This document shows, one piece after another, positions 17,259-26,842 of a DNA stretch of 63,059 nucleotides. The notes beneath the pieces were generated by a model, which made no database searches, was not told where the DNA came from, and saw only the letters and a list, made by a program, of their open reading frames with translations. Source of the DNA: OMII01 sp947467385 (GTDB lineage Bacteria; Bdellovibrionota_C; UBA2361; OMII01); the NCBI GenBank assembly GCA_044360075.1, contig JBIKLA010000021.1:1-63059 (forward strand), read 5' to 3'. The stretch's first letter is position 1; each line of letters begins with the position of its first letter. Both the position numbers and the translations under genes were made by a program.

Positions 17259-18473
17259 ATGCCGCAGTCACATAGTCATACCGACAGGGCGAGTGCCCGG
17301 TCCCTAGCCACGAGGGAGCTGACGCATGAGGCCGCAGCCGCGCTTGAGTGTATCCCTGCAGGTTCCCTCACCAGCGAAACGGTGAGCGGCATCCTGGCGG
17401 ATCTTTCGCTGCGACTTGGGTGGGCACGAGAGCTTGAGCTGATCTCTGAGGGATACCTAGGGCCGGGGGCGATCAAGCATAACTACCGCCTCCTTGCCGA
17501 GGTCTCGGTCGACGTTATGACGCTCAGCAACGGGATGATATCGCCGGGCGATGGAAGCGTTATTCGAGATCTGCGCCACCGTCCGGATGGCTCGATCATA
17601 GTGCTCGACACGTGCGGTCGGCTTCAGCTGCTCATTCCGCTGGCTAGCGGCGAATGGAGGGTTGAGCTGCCTTTTGAGCCGTATCGGATTGCGCGCTTTG
17701 AGGTGCTACCAAACGGGGGCGTTGCCGCCGTGCTTGCAAATGGGGCGCTTCTGGTAGCGCGAAGGGGCGATGGCAGCGGGTGGAATGCTCGGGTGCATCA
17801 GCCGGGCAGTGGGATGGGATGGCTTCCGGTAACTTCAATCAAGCCGCACGGAACGGGGTTCCTCATCACAACACAGGATACGGTCGGCGAGTGGGCTAGG
17901 CGCGGCGAAGAGTTCGAGTTCCGGCACCTTTTTGCGTACCCGCACGTGCGCTGCTTGCGTGCGCTTCCAGAGCGGTGCTTTGTGGCTGCAAGCCTTTGCG
18001 GTCATGTGCTGCTGTGGCGGCCGAATGCGCGCGGCGCCTTTGAGAGCATGAGCCTGTTCGCGCATGAAAGTAACGTCGCGGCGGTGGGGCCGCTACCTGG
18101 CGGTAGGTTCTATTCTCTCGATGTGAACGGGTTTCTTATGGAGTTCTCTGCCCCCAAACCGCGCAGGCTCCCCGCGCCGGAGCGAGGAGCGCCCACGAGG
18201 ATCGGGGCGGCCATGCGGGTTCAGCACAGGACGGATGGCGAGCTGGTGGTGAGCACGGCGAAGGAGATGCACGTCCTGTCTCGCAAGCGTGGTTTTTGGG
18301 AGAGTATCGACTCCGTGTCAACTGCGGAACTGCTGCGCAGTAACGGTGTGGCCGGCCTGGCGACCTGCAGCGAGGTTTCGAGCAACGGCAGGATCATCGT
18401 TGGGGTGTGCAAGCCTGGAGGCAGAAACACGGTCTGCATCCTCGACGGCACAACACGGGGCAAAGAGGAGTAG
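17259..18473 (+). CDS. WD40-like seven-blade propeller paralogue 1 of 5
   Basis: A 404-aa protein without a signal peptide. Residues about 20-75 are a helical region (AAAALECIP, LADLSLRLGWARELELIS) shared with the four following genes. The rest contains seven repeats of about 42 residues ending in blade-like strands, e.g. RHRPDGSIIVLD, EVLPNGGVAAVLAN, RALPERCFVAASLCGHVLLW and PLPGGRFYSLD. The pattern is a degenerate WD40/beta-propeller. The next gene starts immediately after this stop codon, with GAGGAG inside this gene as its ribosome binding site. No catalytic motif is visible, so a scaffold or binding role is inferred. Confidence 0.75.
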   Translation: MPQSHSHTDRASARSLATRELTHEAAAALECIPAGSLTSETVSGILADLSLRLGWARELELISEGYLGPGAIKHNYRLLAEVSVDVMTLSNGMISPGDGSVIRDLRHRPDGSIIVLDTCGRLQLLIPLASGEWRVELPFEPYRIARFEVLPNGGVAAVLANGALLVARRGDGSGWNARVHQPGSGMGWLPVTSIKPHGTGFLITTQDTVGEWARRGEEFEFRHLFAYPHVRCLRALPERCFVAASLCGHVLLWRPNARGAFESMSLFAHESNVAAVGPLPGGRFYSLDVNGFLMEFSAPKPRRLPAPERGAPTRIGAAMRVQHRTDGELVVSTAKEMHVLSRKRGFWESIDSVSTAELLRSNGVAGLATCSEVSSNGRIIVGVCKPGGRNTVCILDGTTRGKEE

Positions 18474-19619
18474 ATGTTCACGCGAGATCAGAGCGGCCGG
18501 CCCAGCCCCACGAGGAACGCCCTGTCTTGGAGCGACGGGCTAGCGGTTCAGGCCGTGAGCAGCCTCAATGGCCTGCCGCGCTCGCAGACGCCGACGGACA
18601 TCGTGTTCGGGCTGCTTGAGAAGATAGAGCGCGACATGGTTGATGCCCGGCTTCATGAGGCCTTCCATCCCCTAACAATGAGCCAGGTTGCGCTGAAGTC
18701 GGGCTACATGCCCGTCGAGGAGGCGAGGGTGGATGGGCAAGCGTACTCCCTCAAGGCTTTTCACGACGGGACCCTCGCCGTTGGCACACTCAATCGCAGG
18801 ATCGTGCTTAATCCACTCAGGGGTCTCGGAAAGAGCGAGGAGGAGCTTGAGGGCCACTCCGGGGGAATTTTCTCAATCGATATCCTTCCTGACGGCCGAA
18901 TCGCTTCCGCTGGCGCCGACTGCCAGCTTTTGGTGTGGGAGCGGCGGGGCGCCCAGGGAGGCTGGTCCTCTAAGCCGGTGCCGTGGTGCTCTTCGGTAGT
19001 GTCGGCGCTTCAGGTGCTGCCCGGATACCGTGTGTTGGCTGCGTGTGACGACGGTTCGGTCAGGCTTGGCGACCTCTTTAGCGAGTGCTTTGAGGTGCTA
19101 CAACCATCAAGCACTGGAAGGGTGGTGCCGGCGCCGTACTCGTGCGTGCAGATGGCGCAGAATGGCAGGATTGTCGCGGGCCGCGACAGCGGCGATGTCA
19201 CGATCTGGCAGCCCACGAGAGCTGGATGGGACGTCAGCGGATTTATCGTTAGCCGGGCGGCCCTCATTTCATGTGTGCAAAGCCTAGGTAGCCAGGGGAT
19301 CCTCACTGGAGGATCAGACCTCGGGCTTCTCCTTCATACTCTGCAGGACGGCACCTGGAGCTCTGCCCAGCTTTCGCCGATCGGTGGCGGTTGGGTTAAC
19401 TGCATGCAGGCCCTTCCGGATGGGCGAATCGTCTTCGGGACCACGCGGGGCGATATCTGGATCGTATCGCAAGGAGGCGGTGACCGGGAGCAGCTTGTGG
19501 CACACGATGGCCAGGTGCGGGCGATCCAGGCATTTCCGGACGGAAGGATCGTATCGTGCGGCGATGATGGGCGGGTTGTCCTGTGGGACGGCGCACAAGC
19601 CGCTGCGGGCCAACGGTGA
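18474..19619 (+). CDS. WD40-like seven-blade propeller paralogue 2 of 5
   Basis: A 381-aa protein and the most canonical of the five: EGHSGGIFSIDILPDGRIAS followed by a WER strand resembles a true WD40 repeat, and QALPDGRIVFGT and QAFPDGRIVSCGDDG recur. Seven blades can be counted after the common helical N-terminus (FGLLEKIERDMVDARLHEAF). No signal peptide. The start abuts the previous stop and the stop lies ten bases before the GTG of paralogue 3, so expression is coupled. Probably cytoplasmic. Confidence 0.78.
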   Translation: MFTRDQSGRPSPTRNALSWSDGLAVQAVSSLNGLPRSQTPTDIVFGLLEKIERDMVDARLHEAFHPLTMSQVALKSGYMPVEEARVDGQAYSLKAFHDGTLAVGTLNRRIVLNPLRGLGKSEEELEGHSGGIFSIDILPDGRIASAGADCQLLVWERRGAQGGWSSKPVPWCSSVVSALQVLPGYRVLAACDDGSVRLGDLFSECFEVLQPSSTGRVVPAPYSCVQMAQNGRIVAGRDSGDVTIWQPTRAGWDVSGFIVSRAALISCVQSLGSQGILTGGSDLGLLLHTLQDGTWSSAQLSPIGGGWVNCMQALPDGRIVFGTTRGDIWIVSQGGGDREQLVAHDGQVRAIQAFPDGRIVSCGDDGRVVLWDGAQAAAGQR

Positions 19620-19629
19620 GGAGCTACAG

Positions 19630-20829
19630 GTGGAGATAAAACCTGGCGGCATCAGCGAGCGCGGATTGGGCAGCGGTGTCGACTCGCACGGGGTGCCCAG
19701 GGCGTGGGCTGACTTCTATGCTCACCGCGCCGCGGGACAGCTCAGTGACCTCAAGTGCTGTCAGGCGCGGCATGAGGCTGTCGACAAGATTTTGAGCGGG
19801 CTCGCCGCAGAGCTCCGGAACGTGCGCCGCTGCAGCGAGGCGGTGCTGGCCCCAGGCGGGGCACTTCAGCTTGAGGCGGAGGTTCATAGTCGGCTCTTTG
19901 CGCGCTCGTCCGTTGTGCACCTGCGAGAGCTGCCCGATGGACGTGTGCTGTGCGCCACCCGCCAGGGAGATCTCGGTCGCTACGATCCTGAGCGGGGTTC
20001 CGTGGACTGGGTCGGAACGGGGCTGGGGCAGGTGTCGTGCATGTCGGTTCTTCCGGACGACAGAATCCTAGTTGGCTCGGTGTGCGGGCGCGGCTTCTCA
20101 CTTCAGATGAAAGAGGATGTCTACGACCACTCTTTTTTTACTTGGTCCGGCCGCGAGCTAGGGCCAATGCACATGATGGAGGGGTTTCCGGAGGATCGCG
20201 TCGTTGCCCTAGCTCGCGAGGGCGTGTTTGAGTGGGTGAGCAGCGGGCGGCCGTTGGGTGCGCGGCGTATTGAGGCATTCCCGCAGTCGAGCGCGATGGC
20301 ATTCGTGAGCCGCTCGGAGCTGTACCTGCTGCAATTGGATGGGAGCGTCCTGTTCGCGCGGCTGGTAGACGTCGGAAAGGGCGAGGTGCTGGCGCGCGTG
20401 GCGCACCATGCGCACGCCTTGCAGATGGTGCGGGATGAGGCCGGGCATATCATCACCATCGGTCCGTTGGGCGTTTTTCGGGTTTGGAAAACGCCGGAGT
20501 CTAAGGGCGCAGGGCTATGTCCGATAGCCGAGGGAACCCTTCCGCAAACGCCACGCCACGTGCAGCCCCTCAGGGGTGGTGGTTTTTTCGCGTTCGTCGA
20601 GGACGCAGGGTTTGTCATCGATCAGAACGGGCGGGGTGCTTGGAGGATGGAGTCGATGATGCGGCTCGATTGGAACGCCGTCGCGCCGAACCTGGTGGGC
20701 ATGGCCGGAGCACCGAGCCTTCAGCTGCGCAGCGGAAAGTTTCTTGCGGTCGCCACTACCGTCGATCGGCAGCAATTCTCGGTTCTCTGCCTGTTCGGCA
20801 CCGGCGGCGGTACAGGAGCGACGTCATGA
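19630..20829 (+). CDS. WD40-like seven-blade propeller paralogue 3 of 5
   Basis: A 399-aa protein. I choose the GTG at 19630 because GAGGAG lies eight bases upstream and this avoids overlap with paralogue 2; the open frame itself extends much further upstream. The helical N-terminus (VDKILSGLAAELRNVRRCSE) precedes seven blades such as RELPDGRVLCATRQGD and SVLPDDRILVGSV. The last codon overlaps the next start (ATGA). Same family as its neighbours, function unknown. Confidence 0.75.
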   Translation: MEIKPGGISERGLGSGVDSHGVPRAWADFYAHRAAGQLSDLKCCQARHEAVDKILSGLAAELRNVRRCSEAVLAPGGALQLEAEVHSRLFARSSVVHLRELPDGRVLCATRQGDLGRYDPERGSVDWVGTGLGQVSCMSVLPDDRILVGSVCGRGFSLQMKEDVYDHSFFTWSGRELGPMHMMEGFPEDRVVALAREGVFEWVSSGRPLGARRIEAFPQSSAMAFVSRSELYLLQLDGSVLFARLVDVGKGEVLARVAHHAHALQMVRDEAGHIITIGPLGVFRVWKTPESKGAGLCPIAEGTLPQTPRHVQPLRGGGFFAFVEDAGFVIDQNGRGAWRMESMMRLDWNAVAPNLVGMAGAPSLQLRSGKFLAVATTVDRQQFSVLCLFGTGGGTGATS

Positions 20830-22061
20830 GCAGTGGCGGAGTTTTTCCTGAGGGAGCGCGGGCAACGTGGCAGGGAAGGCTGCATGAGGCCGCAGTTGAG
20901 CGCCTGGCCGCCCGGCCGGGGGGAACGTTCTCTTGTGCAGAGGTCGCCTCCATGCTCGAGGGACTCGCACGCGGCCTTGAGGAGTGTCGGCGCCTTGAAT
21001 CGCTTGTTCATCGGCGGCTTCCTTTGGTGCCCCCGGCGAGCGAGCGGTATGTGATGTCGTTCGCGGAGCGCTCCCTTCCGGGCTCTCTTTCTCTCAAAGT
21101 CGGTCCTGACGGGAGGCTGTTCGAGATATTCCCAGGCAGGCGTCTCGTGGTCTCCTGTGCGGCCGAACCGGCGATACTGAAGGCCCGCCCCGTGACCGAG
21201 GAGGGATGGAGGGTCGATGCGTACGACTTGCTCCCTGATGGCCGGATTCTTGTGGCGGGACGGGCTGACCAGCTCGGGCAGGAGCTGCGGTTGCTCACCG
21301 AGCTGTCGCATGGGGTATGGAGCGGGCGCAGCATTTCATACGAGACCGGGATCGTCACGGCGATCTCCTGCGCCCCCGGAGGCGCCGTGTGCTTTACCTC
21401 ATCGCGTGGGGTGGGCTGCATACGCGGCGTAGCGAGTCCTCTGCCGATCCTTGAGTGGTTTGGTGATGCTGCGCATCAGCACGTGTCGCTCGACTACCTG
21501 CAGGATGGGCGCCTCGTCGTCGGTGCTCGCGAGGGAATTTACATCTGGACCCTTTTAGGCGATGCAGAACCCATCGTCGAGTTCGTTGGAACTCATCCCT
21601 GTCCCTTTGATGATGATCTGGCGCAGCCAGTCATCGTTAGGGCCCTGGCGGGCGGAGAGATAGCGACGTGTGACCAGTTTGGCACGGTGCGAGTATGGCA
21701 TTACGGGCCTCGCGGAATGTGGAGCGCTGCCCTTAACGATCTTCCGCGCGGGCCGGTGTGCTCGATCATAGCGCTGCCAGATGGCGGCTTTGTTTCGGTC
21801 TCGGAGAACGGCCTCGTAGAGCGAACGTTCCCGGCCAGAGAATTAAGCGGCCGCGTGGTGGGCTGGAGCACAAAGGGCCTCTTCGATATGCGGCTCCACG
21901 ACGGTTTCAGCGCGTTCGCGGAGACGAGCCGTTCGTTTACGAACGCAAATGGGCAGGTGCTGCCCTCAGGCCGTATTGTGTTTTTCGGCGGCGGCATGGG
22001 CACCGGCGGCATTCGGTGCGTCTTCGACCCTGAGGGCACCGGAGCGGGAGGGGCGGTATGA
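20826..22061 (+). CDS. WD40-like seven-blade propeller paralogue 4 of 5
   Basis: A 411-aa protein. The N-terminal helices (LHEAAVERLAARPGG, MLEGLARGLEECRRLESLV) show the clearest version of the shared domain. Seven blades follow, including YDLLPDGRILVAGR, YLQDGRLVVGAREGIYIW and IIALPDGGFVSVSENG. ATG overlaps the stop of paralogue 3 and its own stop overlaps the start of paralogue 5 (both ATGA), so synthesis of the three proteins should be closely linked. Confidence 0.76.
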   Translation: MSSGGVFPEGARATWQGRLHEAAVERLAARPGGTFSCAEVASMLEGLARGLEECRRLESLVHRRLPLVPPASERYVMSFAERSLPGSLSLKVGPDGRLFEIFPGRRLVVSCAAEPAILKARPVTEEGWRVDAYDLLPDGRILVAGRADQLGQELRLLTELSHGVWSGRSISYETGIVTAISCAPGGAVCFTSSRGVGCIRGVASPLPILEWFGDAAHQHVSLDYLQDGRLVVGAREGIYIWTLLGDAEPIVEFVGTHPCPFDDDLAQPVIVRALAGGEIATCDQFGTVRVWHYGPRGMWSAALNDLPRGPVCSIIALPDGGFVSVSENGLVERTFPARELSGRVVGWSTKGLFDMRLHDGFSAFAETSRSFTNANGQVLPSGRIVFFGGGMGTGGIRCVFDPEGTGAGGAV

Positions 22062-23332
22062 GCACGCACGAGAGCATTCCCGCGTTGAGCAGCTACCGAA
22101 ACTCTACAGTGCACTGGTCAGAGTCAGAAATTCATCGGGCGACGGAGCGGCTTGCCTGCCTGACGCCCGGGCATGAGAGGAGGGGTGAAGTTCTGAGGGT
22201 GCTTGAGCGCCTAGCCGCCCAGCTCGAAGAGAGCTTGCCCCGCGAGAGAGCCAACTATCGCTGCCTGCAAGGCCTTGAGGCCAAGAGCGGCTACAGGCTG
22301 GTGATGGGACCGAGTGAAGGGCTGAGCTGCCAGACGCCCATCGAGCAGCTGGGGATCCTACCCGACGGAGGCCTTATCACAAGCTCGCTCGGCGGTTTTC
22401 TCATGCGCTGGAGAAGAGAAGGGCCCGAGGGTGGCTGGCGCAGCGCCGTGATCTATCACGGCGATGACGCTGCACCGCGCTTCGACATCGACCCGACGTT
22501 GGGAGTTGTCCATACCCTCGATGAGTGTCAGGTAGTCGTCGGTGCCCCGTTCGGGACGCTTGAGTGGGTATGCTCGCCGCTGGCGTTCGTGCACGATCCA
22601 ATCAGGTCTGTCGAAATTCTCGGAGACGGCAGCGTCGCTATCATGGGCGTGAGGCAGCTCGCGATAGCGACCCGACAGGGAGATGGGCAGTGGAAGACCG
22701 AGGAGCACGGTCTTCTGGGAAATCTCAGGGCTGCGGCTGTCCTGCCTTCCGGCTGGGTCTTTATTGGCGAGGACAACCGCACCGGCGTTTTTCACCGAGA
22801 TTGGCCTGAGGGACCGGCGCGCAGAAAGGAGATCGGGCGTAGCGGTGGGCATCCCCTTGGCGAAGGTATCTCATGCCTGCGAATCTTGCGGGACGGCAGC
22901 GTCGCCGTGGGCCGCCGATCGGGAGGGGTGAGCATCATTAAGCAGGGGCCGGACGCCGAGTGGCGTGAGCGCCTGCTGTTGGCGGCGGGAGCCCCGGTGA
23001 TCGCTCTTCAGGCCGTAGCAACGGGTGGTCTCGTGTCGCTGCGCGCGAACGGCGAGGTGTCCTTCTGGAGCCAGCATGAGGAGTATCCGCCGCTGGCAGG
23101 GGGCCACTCGTTTTCAGGGGCAAAGCCGGTTGAGGTGTGGAAGGAGAGCCGGCTCTTGCGGTGTGACACGATCTGCAAGGCTCTTGGCTCTAGCGAATTT
23201 TTCTTCACCGACGGGCGCATGACGGCAGGCGGGGCGATATACTTAGCGGGGGCGGTCGAGGCCAAGGGCGCCGTGCTGGTATTTGATGGAGAGCCTTGCA
23301 CGGCCGACACAGACAGGCAGCGGATCTTGTAA
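22058..23332 (+). CDS. WD40-like seven-blade propeller paralogue 5 of 5
   Basis: A 424-aa protein closing the array. The N-terminus (VLRVLERLAAQLEESLPRER) matches the shared helical domain. Seven blades can be counted, e.g. GILPDGGLITSSLGGFLMRW, EILGDGSVAIMGV and RILRDGSVAVGRRSGG. No signal peptide, membrane segment or catalytic motif. No intrinsic terminator is evident in the 321-base gap that follows. Confidence 0.76.
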   Translation: MSTHESIPALSSYRNSTVHWSESEIHRATERLACLTPGHERRGEVLRVLERLAAQLEESLPRERANYRCLQGLEAKSGYRLVMGPSEGLSCQTPIEQLGILPDGGLITSSLGGFLMRWRREGPEGGWRSAVIYHGDDAAPRFDIDPTLGVVHTLDECQVVVGAPFGTLEWVCSPLAFVHDPIRSVEILGDGSVAIMGVRQLAIATRQGDGQWKTEEHGLLGNLRAAAVLPSGWVFIGEDNRTGVFHRDWPEGPARRKEIGRSGGHPLGEGISCLRILRDGSVAVGRRSGGVSIIKQGPDAEWRERLLLAAGAPVIALQAVATGGLVSLRANGEVSFWSQHEEYPPLAGGHSFSGAKPVEVWKESRLLRCDTICKALGSSEFFFTDGRMTAGGAIYLAGAVEAKGAVLVFDGEPCTADTDRQRIL

Positions 23333-23472
23333 CGGCATCGATTGCCAAAGAGCAGCGAGGAGCCGAACACTATCGAGCTGATGTCGCCTCGTGGACCGAC
23401 GCGGTTCGCGCTGATCTCCCAGAGGGGCTAACGTCCGAGGGGATCGGCTCACAGGCCGTAGGGGCATGCTAG
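23296..23472 (+). CDS. Possible 58-aa ORF overlapping the end of paralogue 5
   Basis: A TTG-initiated frame overlaps the last codons of paralogue 5 and runs on through otherwise empty sequence. It encodes a soluble, charged peptide (SIAKEQRGAEHYRADVASW). Amino-acid composition looks coding-like, but there is no clear ribosome binding site or homologue. It may be a relic of a further gene. The remainder of the gap to acs holds only the acs ribosome binding site. Confidence 0.2.
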   Translation: MHGRHRQAADLVTASIAKEQRGAEHYRADVASWTDAVRADLPEGLTSEGIGSQAVGAC

Positions 23473-23653
23473 GGCAGTTTGCGGCTGCGCTGCGCGAGGC
23501 GCGCGATATTGAGAGGCACGATCCGGGCCGTTGCGGGTCCTTGCGCCCACCCGGCAGCTACCGGCCGCGCTAGCCTTTTTCCCGTTCACCCCGCCCCAAC
23601 TCTAGGTTATGGTTCTCGGCACTAAGCTCATCTGTTTTAAGGGGTAGTGACCT

Positions 23654-25615
23654 ATGTCCAAGACCGCAGAGCTGTTTCCCGTTCCGGCCGGCTTTAAGCC
23701 GCGAACCGGTATCGATGCCGCCCGTTATGAAGAGATGTACCGGGAGTCCGTAACGGACCCTGAGGGGTTCTGGACAAAGCAGGCCAAGGAGCTTATCTCG
23801 TGGCATGAGCCCTGGACGAAGGTACTTTCGTGGGAGTTTCAGACGCCGCGCATCTCCTGGTTTGAGGGCGCGCGCCTCAACGTGAGCGAGAACTGCCTCG
23901 ATCGCCATCTCGAGAAGCGCGGCGACAAGCCGGCGATTATTTGGGAAGGTAACGAGCCGGGCGAGACGAAGACCCTCACATACCGCGAGCTGCATCGCGA
24001 GGTCTGCCGCTTGACGACACTGTTGCGCACGCTCGGTATTAAGAGGGGCGATCGCGTCGCCATCTACCTGCCGATGATCCCTGAAGCAGCCGTGGCGATG
24101 CTTGCGTGCACCAGGATCGGGGCGGTTCATACCGTAGTGTTCGCCGGATTCTCTGCCGAGTCCCTTAGTGATCGCATCGTCGACTGCGGTTGTTCGCTTC
24201 TCATCACCGCCAACGAGGGGCTGCGCGGCGGGAAGGCGATCCCGCTCAAGGAGACATGCGATGAGGCCCTTACGAGGTGCCCAACGATAAAGAAGGTGCT
24301 CGTCGTTCGAAGAACTGACAGCGAGACGGCAATGAGCGCGGGGCGCGACCTCTGGTATCACGAGGAGCTGTCTGCGCTAGGCGACCGTGACGACTCTAAG
24401 CCCGAGAGCATGGACGCAGAGGATCCACTCTTTGTGCTCTACACGTCAGGCTCTACAGGGAAGCCGAAGGGAGTTCTTCACACCACCGCAGGCTACCTCC
24501 TGCACGTCACGGCGACGCACCGCTACGTCTTCGACCTGCGCGAAGAGGATGTGTACCTGTGCGGCGCTGATGTCGGCTGGGTAACGGGACACTCGTATGT
24601 TGTGTACGGGCCTCTCTCTAACGGTGCGACGACGGTAATCTTTGAGTCGATCCCCACGTACCCTGATGCGGGCAGGTACTGGGACGTTGTTGAGCGCCAC
24701 AAGGTGTCTATCCTCTACACTGCGCCGACGGCTATTAGGGCGCTCGCCAAAGAGGGGGACTCTTTTGTAAAGCGCTACGACCGATCTTCCTTGCGGATTC
24801 TGGGAACGGTCGGCGAACCGATAAACGCCGACGCATGGATGTGGTACTACACCGTTGTGGGCGAAGGGCGCTGCCCGATCGTCGACACGTGGTGGCAGAC
24901 CGAGACGGGCGGCATACTGATATCTCCGCTTCCGGGCGCAACTGCCACCAAGCCGGGTTCGGCTACAAAGCCGCTCTTTGGCGTGCAGCCGCTCTTGGTT
25001 GACGAGGAGGGGAAGGAGATCCACGGAAACGGGGTGCGGGGTCGCCTTTGTATAAAGTTTCCGTGGCCGGGCATGATGCGCACCGTGTACGGCGACCACG
25101 AGCGCTTCCGGCAGACGTACTTTAGCATGTATCCCGGGCTCTACTTCACCGGTGACGGGTGCGAGAGGGACGAGGACGGCTACTACTGGATAACGGGCCG
25201 GGTGGATGACGTGCTCAACGTTGCCGGCCACAGGCTTGGGACGGCTGAGGTCGAGAGCGCCATTGTGCGGTCTGGGCTTGTTGCGGAAGCTGCCGTGGTG
25301 GGCATTCCGCACGACATTAAGGGGCAGGGGATCGGGGCGTTCTGCGTGCTGCGCGATAACGTCTCGCGCGACAAGGCGACGATACAGGGGATTCTGCACA
25401 CTGTGCGGGAGGTCATCTCGCCGATCGCCGCGCCTGACATGATCTGGTTCGTATCCGGGCTTCCCAAAACCCGTTCGGGAAAGATCATGCGCCGCATCCT
25501 GCGCAAAGTGGGCGAAGGGGAGTACGAGAAGGTGGGTGATGTTACGACCCTGGCAGACCCGGCCGTTGTGCAGGAGATCATTGCAACGGTTCAGGCCTCG
25601 CGCGCTGGGCCATAG
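23654..25615 (+). CDS. acs: Acetyl-CoA synthetase, AMP-forming
   Basis: A 653-aa ANL-superfamily ligase of normal Acs length. YTSGSTGKPKGVLHT is the A3 adenylate-forming motif, DTWWQTETGG is diagnostic of acetyl/propionyl-CoA synthetases, YFTGDGCERDEDGYYW is A7, and PKTRSGKIMRRILR near the C-terminus carries the acetylatable catalytic lysine. It activates acetate to acetyl-CoA. The ATG has AAGGGG nine bases upstream. Neighbouring genes do not suggest a particular pathway, so it is probably general acetate assimilation. Confidence 0.97.
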   Translation: MSKTAELFPVPAGFKPRTGIDAARYEEMYRESVTDPEGFWTKQAKELISWHEPWTKVLSWEFQTPRISWFEGARLNVSENCLDRHLEKRGDKPAIIWEGNEPGETKTLTYRELHREVCRLTTLLRTLGIKRGDRVAIYLPMIPEAAVAMLACTRIGAVHTVVFAGFSAESLSDRIVDCGCSLLITANEGLRGGKAIPLKETCDEALTRCPTIKKVLVVRRTDSETAMSAGRDLWYHEELSALGDRDDSKPESMDAEDPLFVLYTSGSTGKPKGVLHTTAGYLLHVTATHRYVFDLREEDVYLCGADVGWVTGHSYVVYGPLSNGATTVIFESIPTYPDAGRYWDVVERHKVSILYTAPTAIRALAKEGDSFVKRYDRSSLRILGTVGEPINADAWMWYYTVVGEGRCPIVDTWWQTETGGILISPLPGATATKPGSATKPLFGVQPLLVDEEGKEIHGNGVRGRLCIKFPWPGMMRTVYGDHERFRQTYFSMYPGLYFTGDGCERDEDGYYWITGRVDDVLNVAGHRLGTAEVESAIVRSGLVAEAAVVGIPHDIKGQGIGAFCVLRDNVSRDKATIQGILHTVREVISPIAAPDMIWFVSGLPKTRSGKIMRRILRKVGEGEYEKVGDVTTLADPAVVQEIIATVQASRAGP

Positions 25616-25701
25616 CCGCCGGGGGCTATCCCAAAGGTTGAGCGAAACCATGATGCTGGCAGAGACTTAGGGGTACTCTCTTGATGAGAGGGGGCTTTGT
25701 C

Positions 25702-26721
25702 ATGCAAGAGGTTGCTCCAGGGGTATTTATCCTTCAGGGAATGTTGGTGAACGTCTTTCTGCTCAAAGGGCGAGAAGGCGAGTGTGTGCTCGTCGACAGC
25801 GGGTTTTCGTTCTGGCGTGCGCCAATCGAGAGAGCCCTTGGGGAGCTTGAACAGCGCGGGCTCAAGCTCTGTGCCGTCGTAGTGTCACACGGGCATGCTG
25901 ATCATGTGGGCACTGCACGCTACTTTGCCGAAAAGCATGGGGTGCCCATTTATGCGCACCGGCTTGAACTTCCCTTTATAAACGGGACCTCCTCGTACCC
26001 ACCCCCTGATGCTACAATCGGCGGTCCGCATGCCTTCCTTTCACGCATCGTGGATGACCGCGGCCGCGACCTTGGGCCCCATCTGCGCTCGCTTGAGATG
26101 GGGGAGGCTTGGTGTGCCTCGGAGGGCGAGGTTCCGGAGCTGCCCGAGTGGCGCTGGATACACACACCAGGGCACTCCCCGGGGCATATCGCCCTGTACC
26201 GCGAGCGCGACCGTGTGCTGATCGCTGGCGATGCCGTGGGAAGCGTTAACTTCGACACGTGGCGCGTGTTTCTTGCGCCTAAAGCGGAGGTGTGGCGCGG
26301 CGAGAGCCCCTACATCTCAAACTGGAAGCAGGCTGAGAGCTCGGTGCGGCTCCTGGCACGATTGCAGCCTGAGGCTGTGCTGTGTAGTCACGGACCGCCG
26401 CTCAAGGGACATGGCATCGCGCAGCAGCTGGGGCTCTTTGCGGCGCACTACCCCTTCCCCTCACATGGGAGATACGTCAAGGAGGGGGTTAGGTTCGACG
26501 AAGCGGGGAATCTCATTCTACCCCCTAAGCCGACTGACTGGCCCGTAGTTCTTGGGATTAGTGTGGTACTGAGCGCCCTCGTGGGACGGGGGTTGGCGCG
26601 CCTGATACGCACGCGTTCGCCAGGGCGGCCAGTGCGTAAGGCTCAAGAAATGCCCGTTGGAGCTATCCAAAGGGGCCAGATCCGTACGAATACCGCTCAT
26701 GGCCCGCAGCACCCCTCCTGA
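25702..26721 (+). CDS. MBL-fold hydrolase with C-terminal membrane helix
   Basis: A 339-aa metallo-beta-lactamase-fold protein. VVSHGHADHVG near residue 62 is the HxHxDH metal motif; THTPGHSPGH-like IHTPGHSPGHIALY and LIAGDAVG supply further ligands. After residue about 270 a hydrophobic helix (VVLGISVVLSALVG) followed by Arg residues suggests membrane attachment. I start at the ATG with GAGAGGGGG eight bases upstream; an ATG six codons earlier is possible. The substrate is unknown; glyoxalase-II-like or lactonase activities occur in such proteins. Confidence 0.82.
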   Translation: MQEVAPGVFILQGMLVNVFLLKGREGECVLVDSGFSFWRAPIERALGELEQRGLKLCAVVVSHGHADHVGTARYFAEKHGVPIYAHRLELPFINGTSSYPPPDATIGGPHAFLSRIVDDRGRDLGPHLRSLEMGEAWCASEGEVPELPEWRWIHTPGHSPGHIALYRERDRVLIAGDAVGSVNFDTWRVFLAPKAEVWRGESPYISNWKQAESSVRLLARLQPEAVLCSHGPPLKGHGIAQQLGLFAAHYPFPSHGRYVKEGVRFDEAGNLILPPKPTDWPVVLGISVVLSALVGRGLARLIRTRSPGRPVRKAQEMPVGAIQRGQIRTNTAHGPQHPS

Positions 26722-26842
26722 GGCATAGATCGGGGGGTGAGCTTTGGCTACAGTTCGCTCCGGATTGGCTCTCCGGATCGGGAGCGCGTTAATACACAAG
26801 AAGCCGTAGGATGCGCTCACGGAGCGTGTAAAGCAGAGAACG

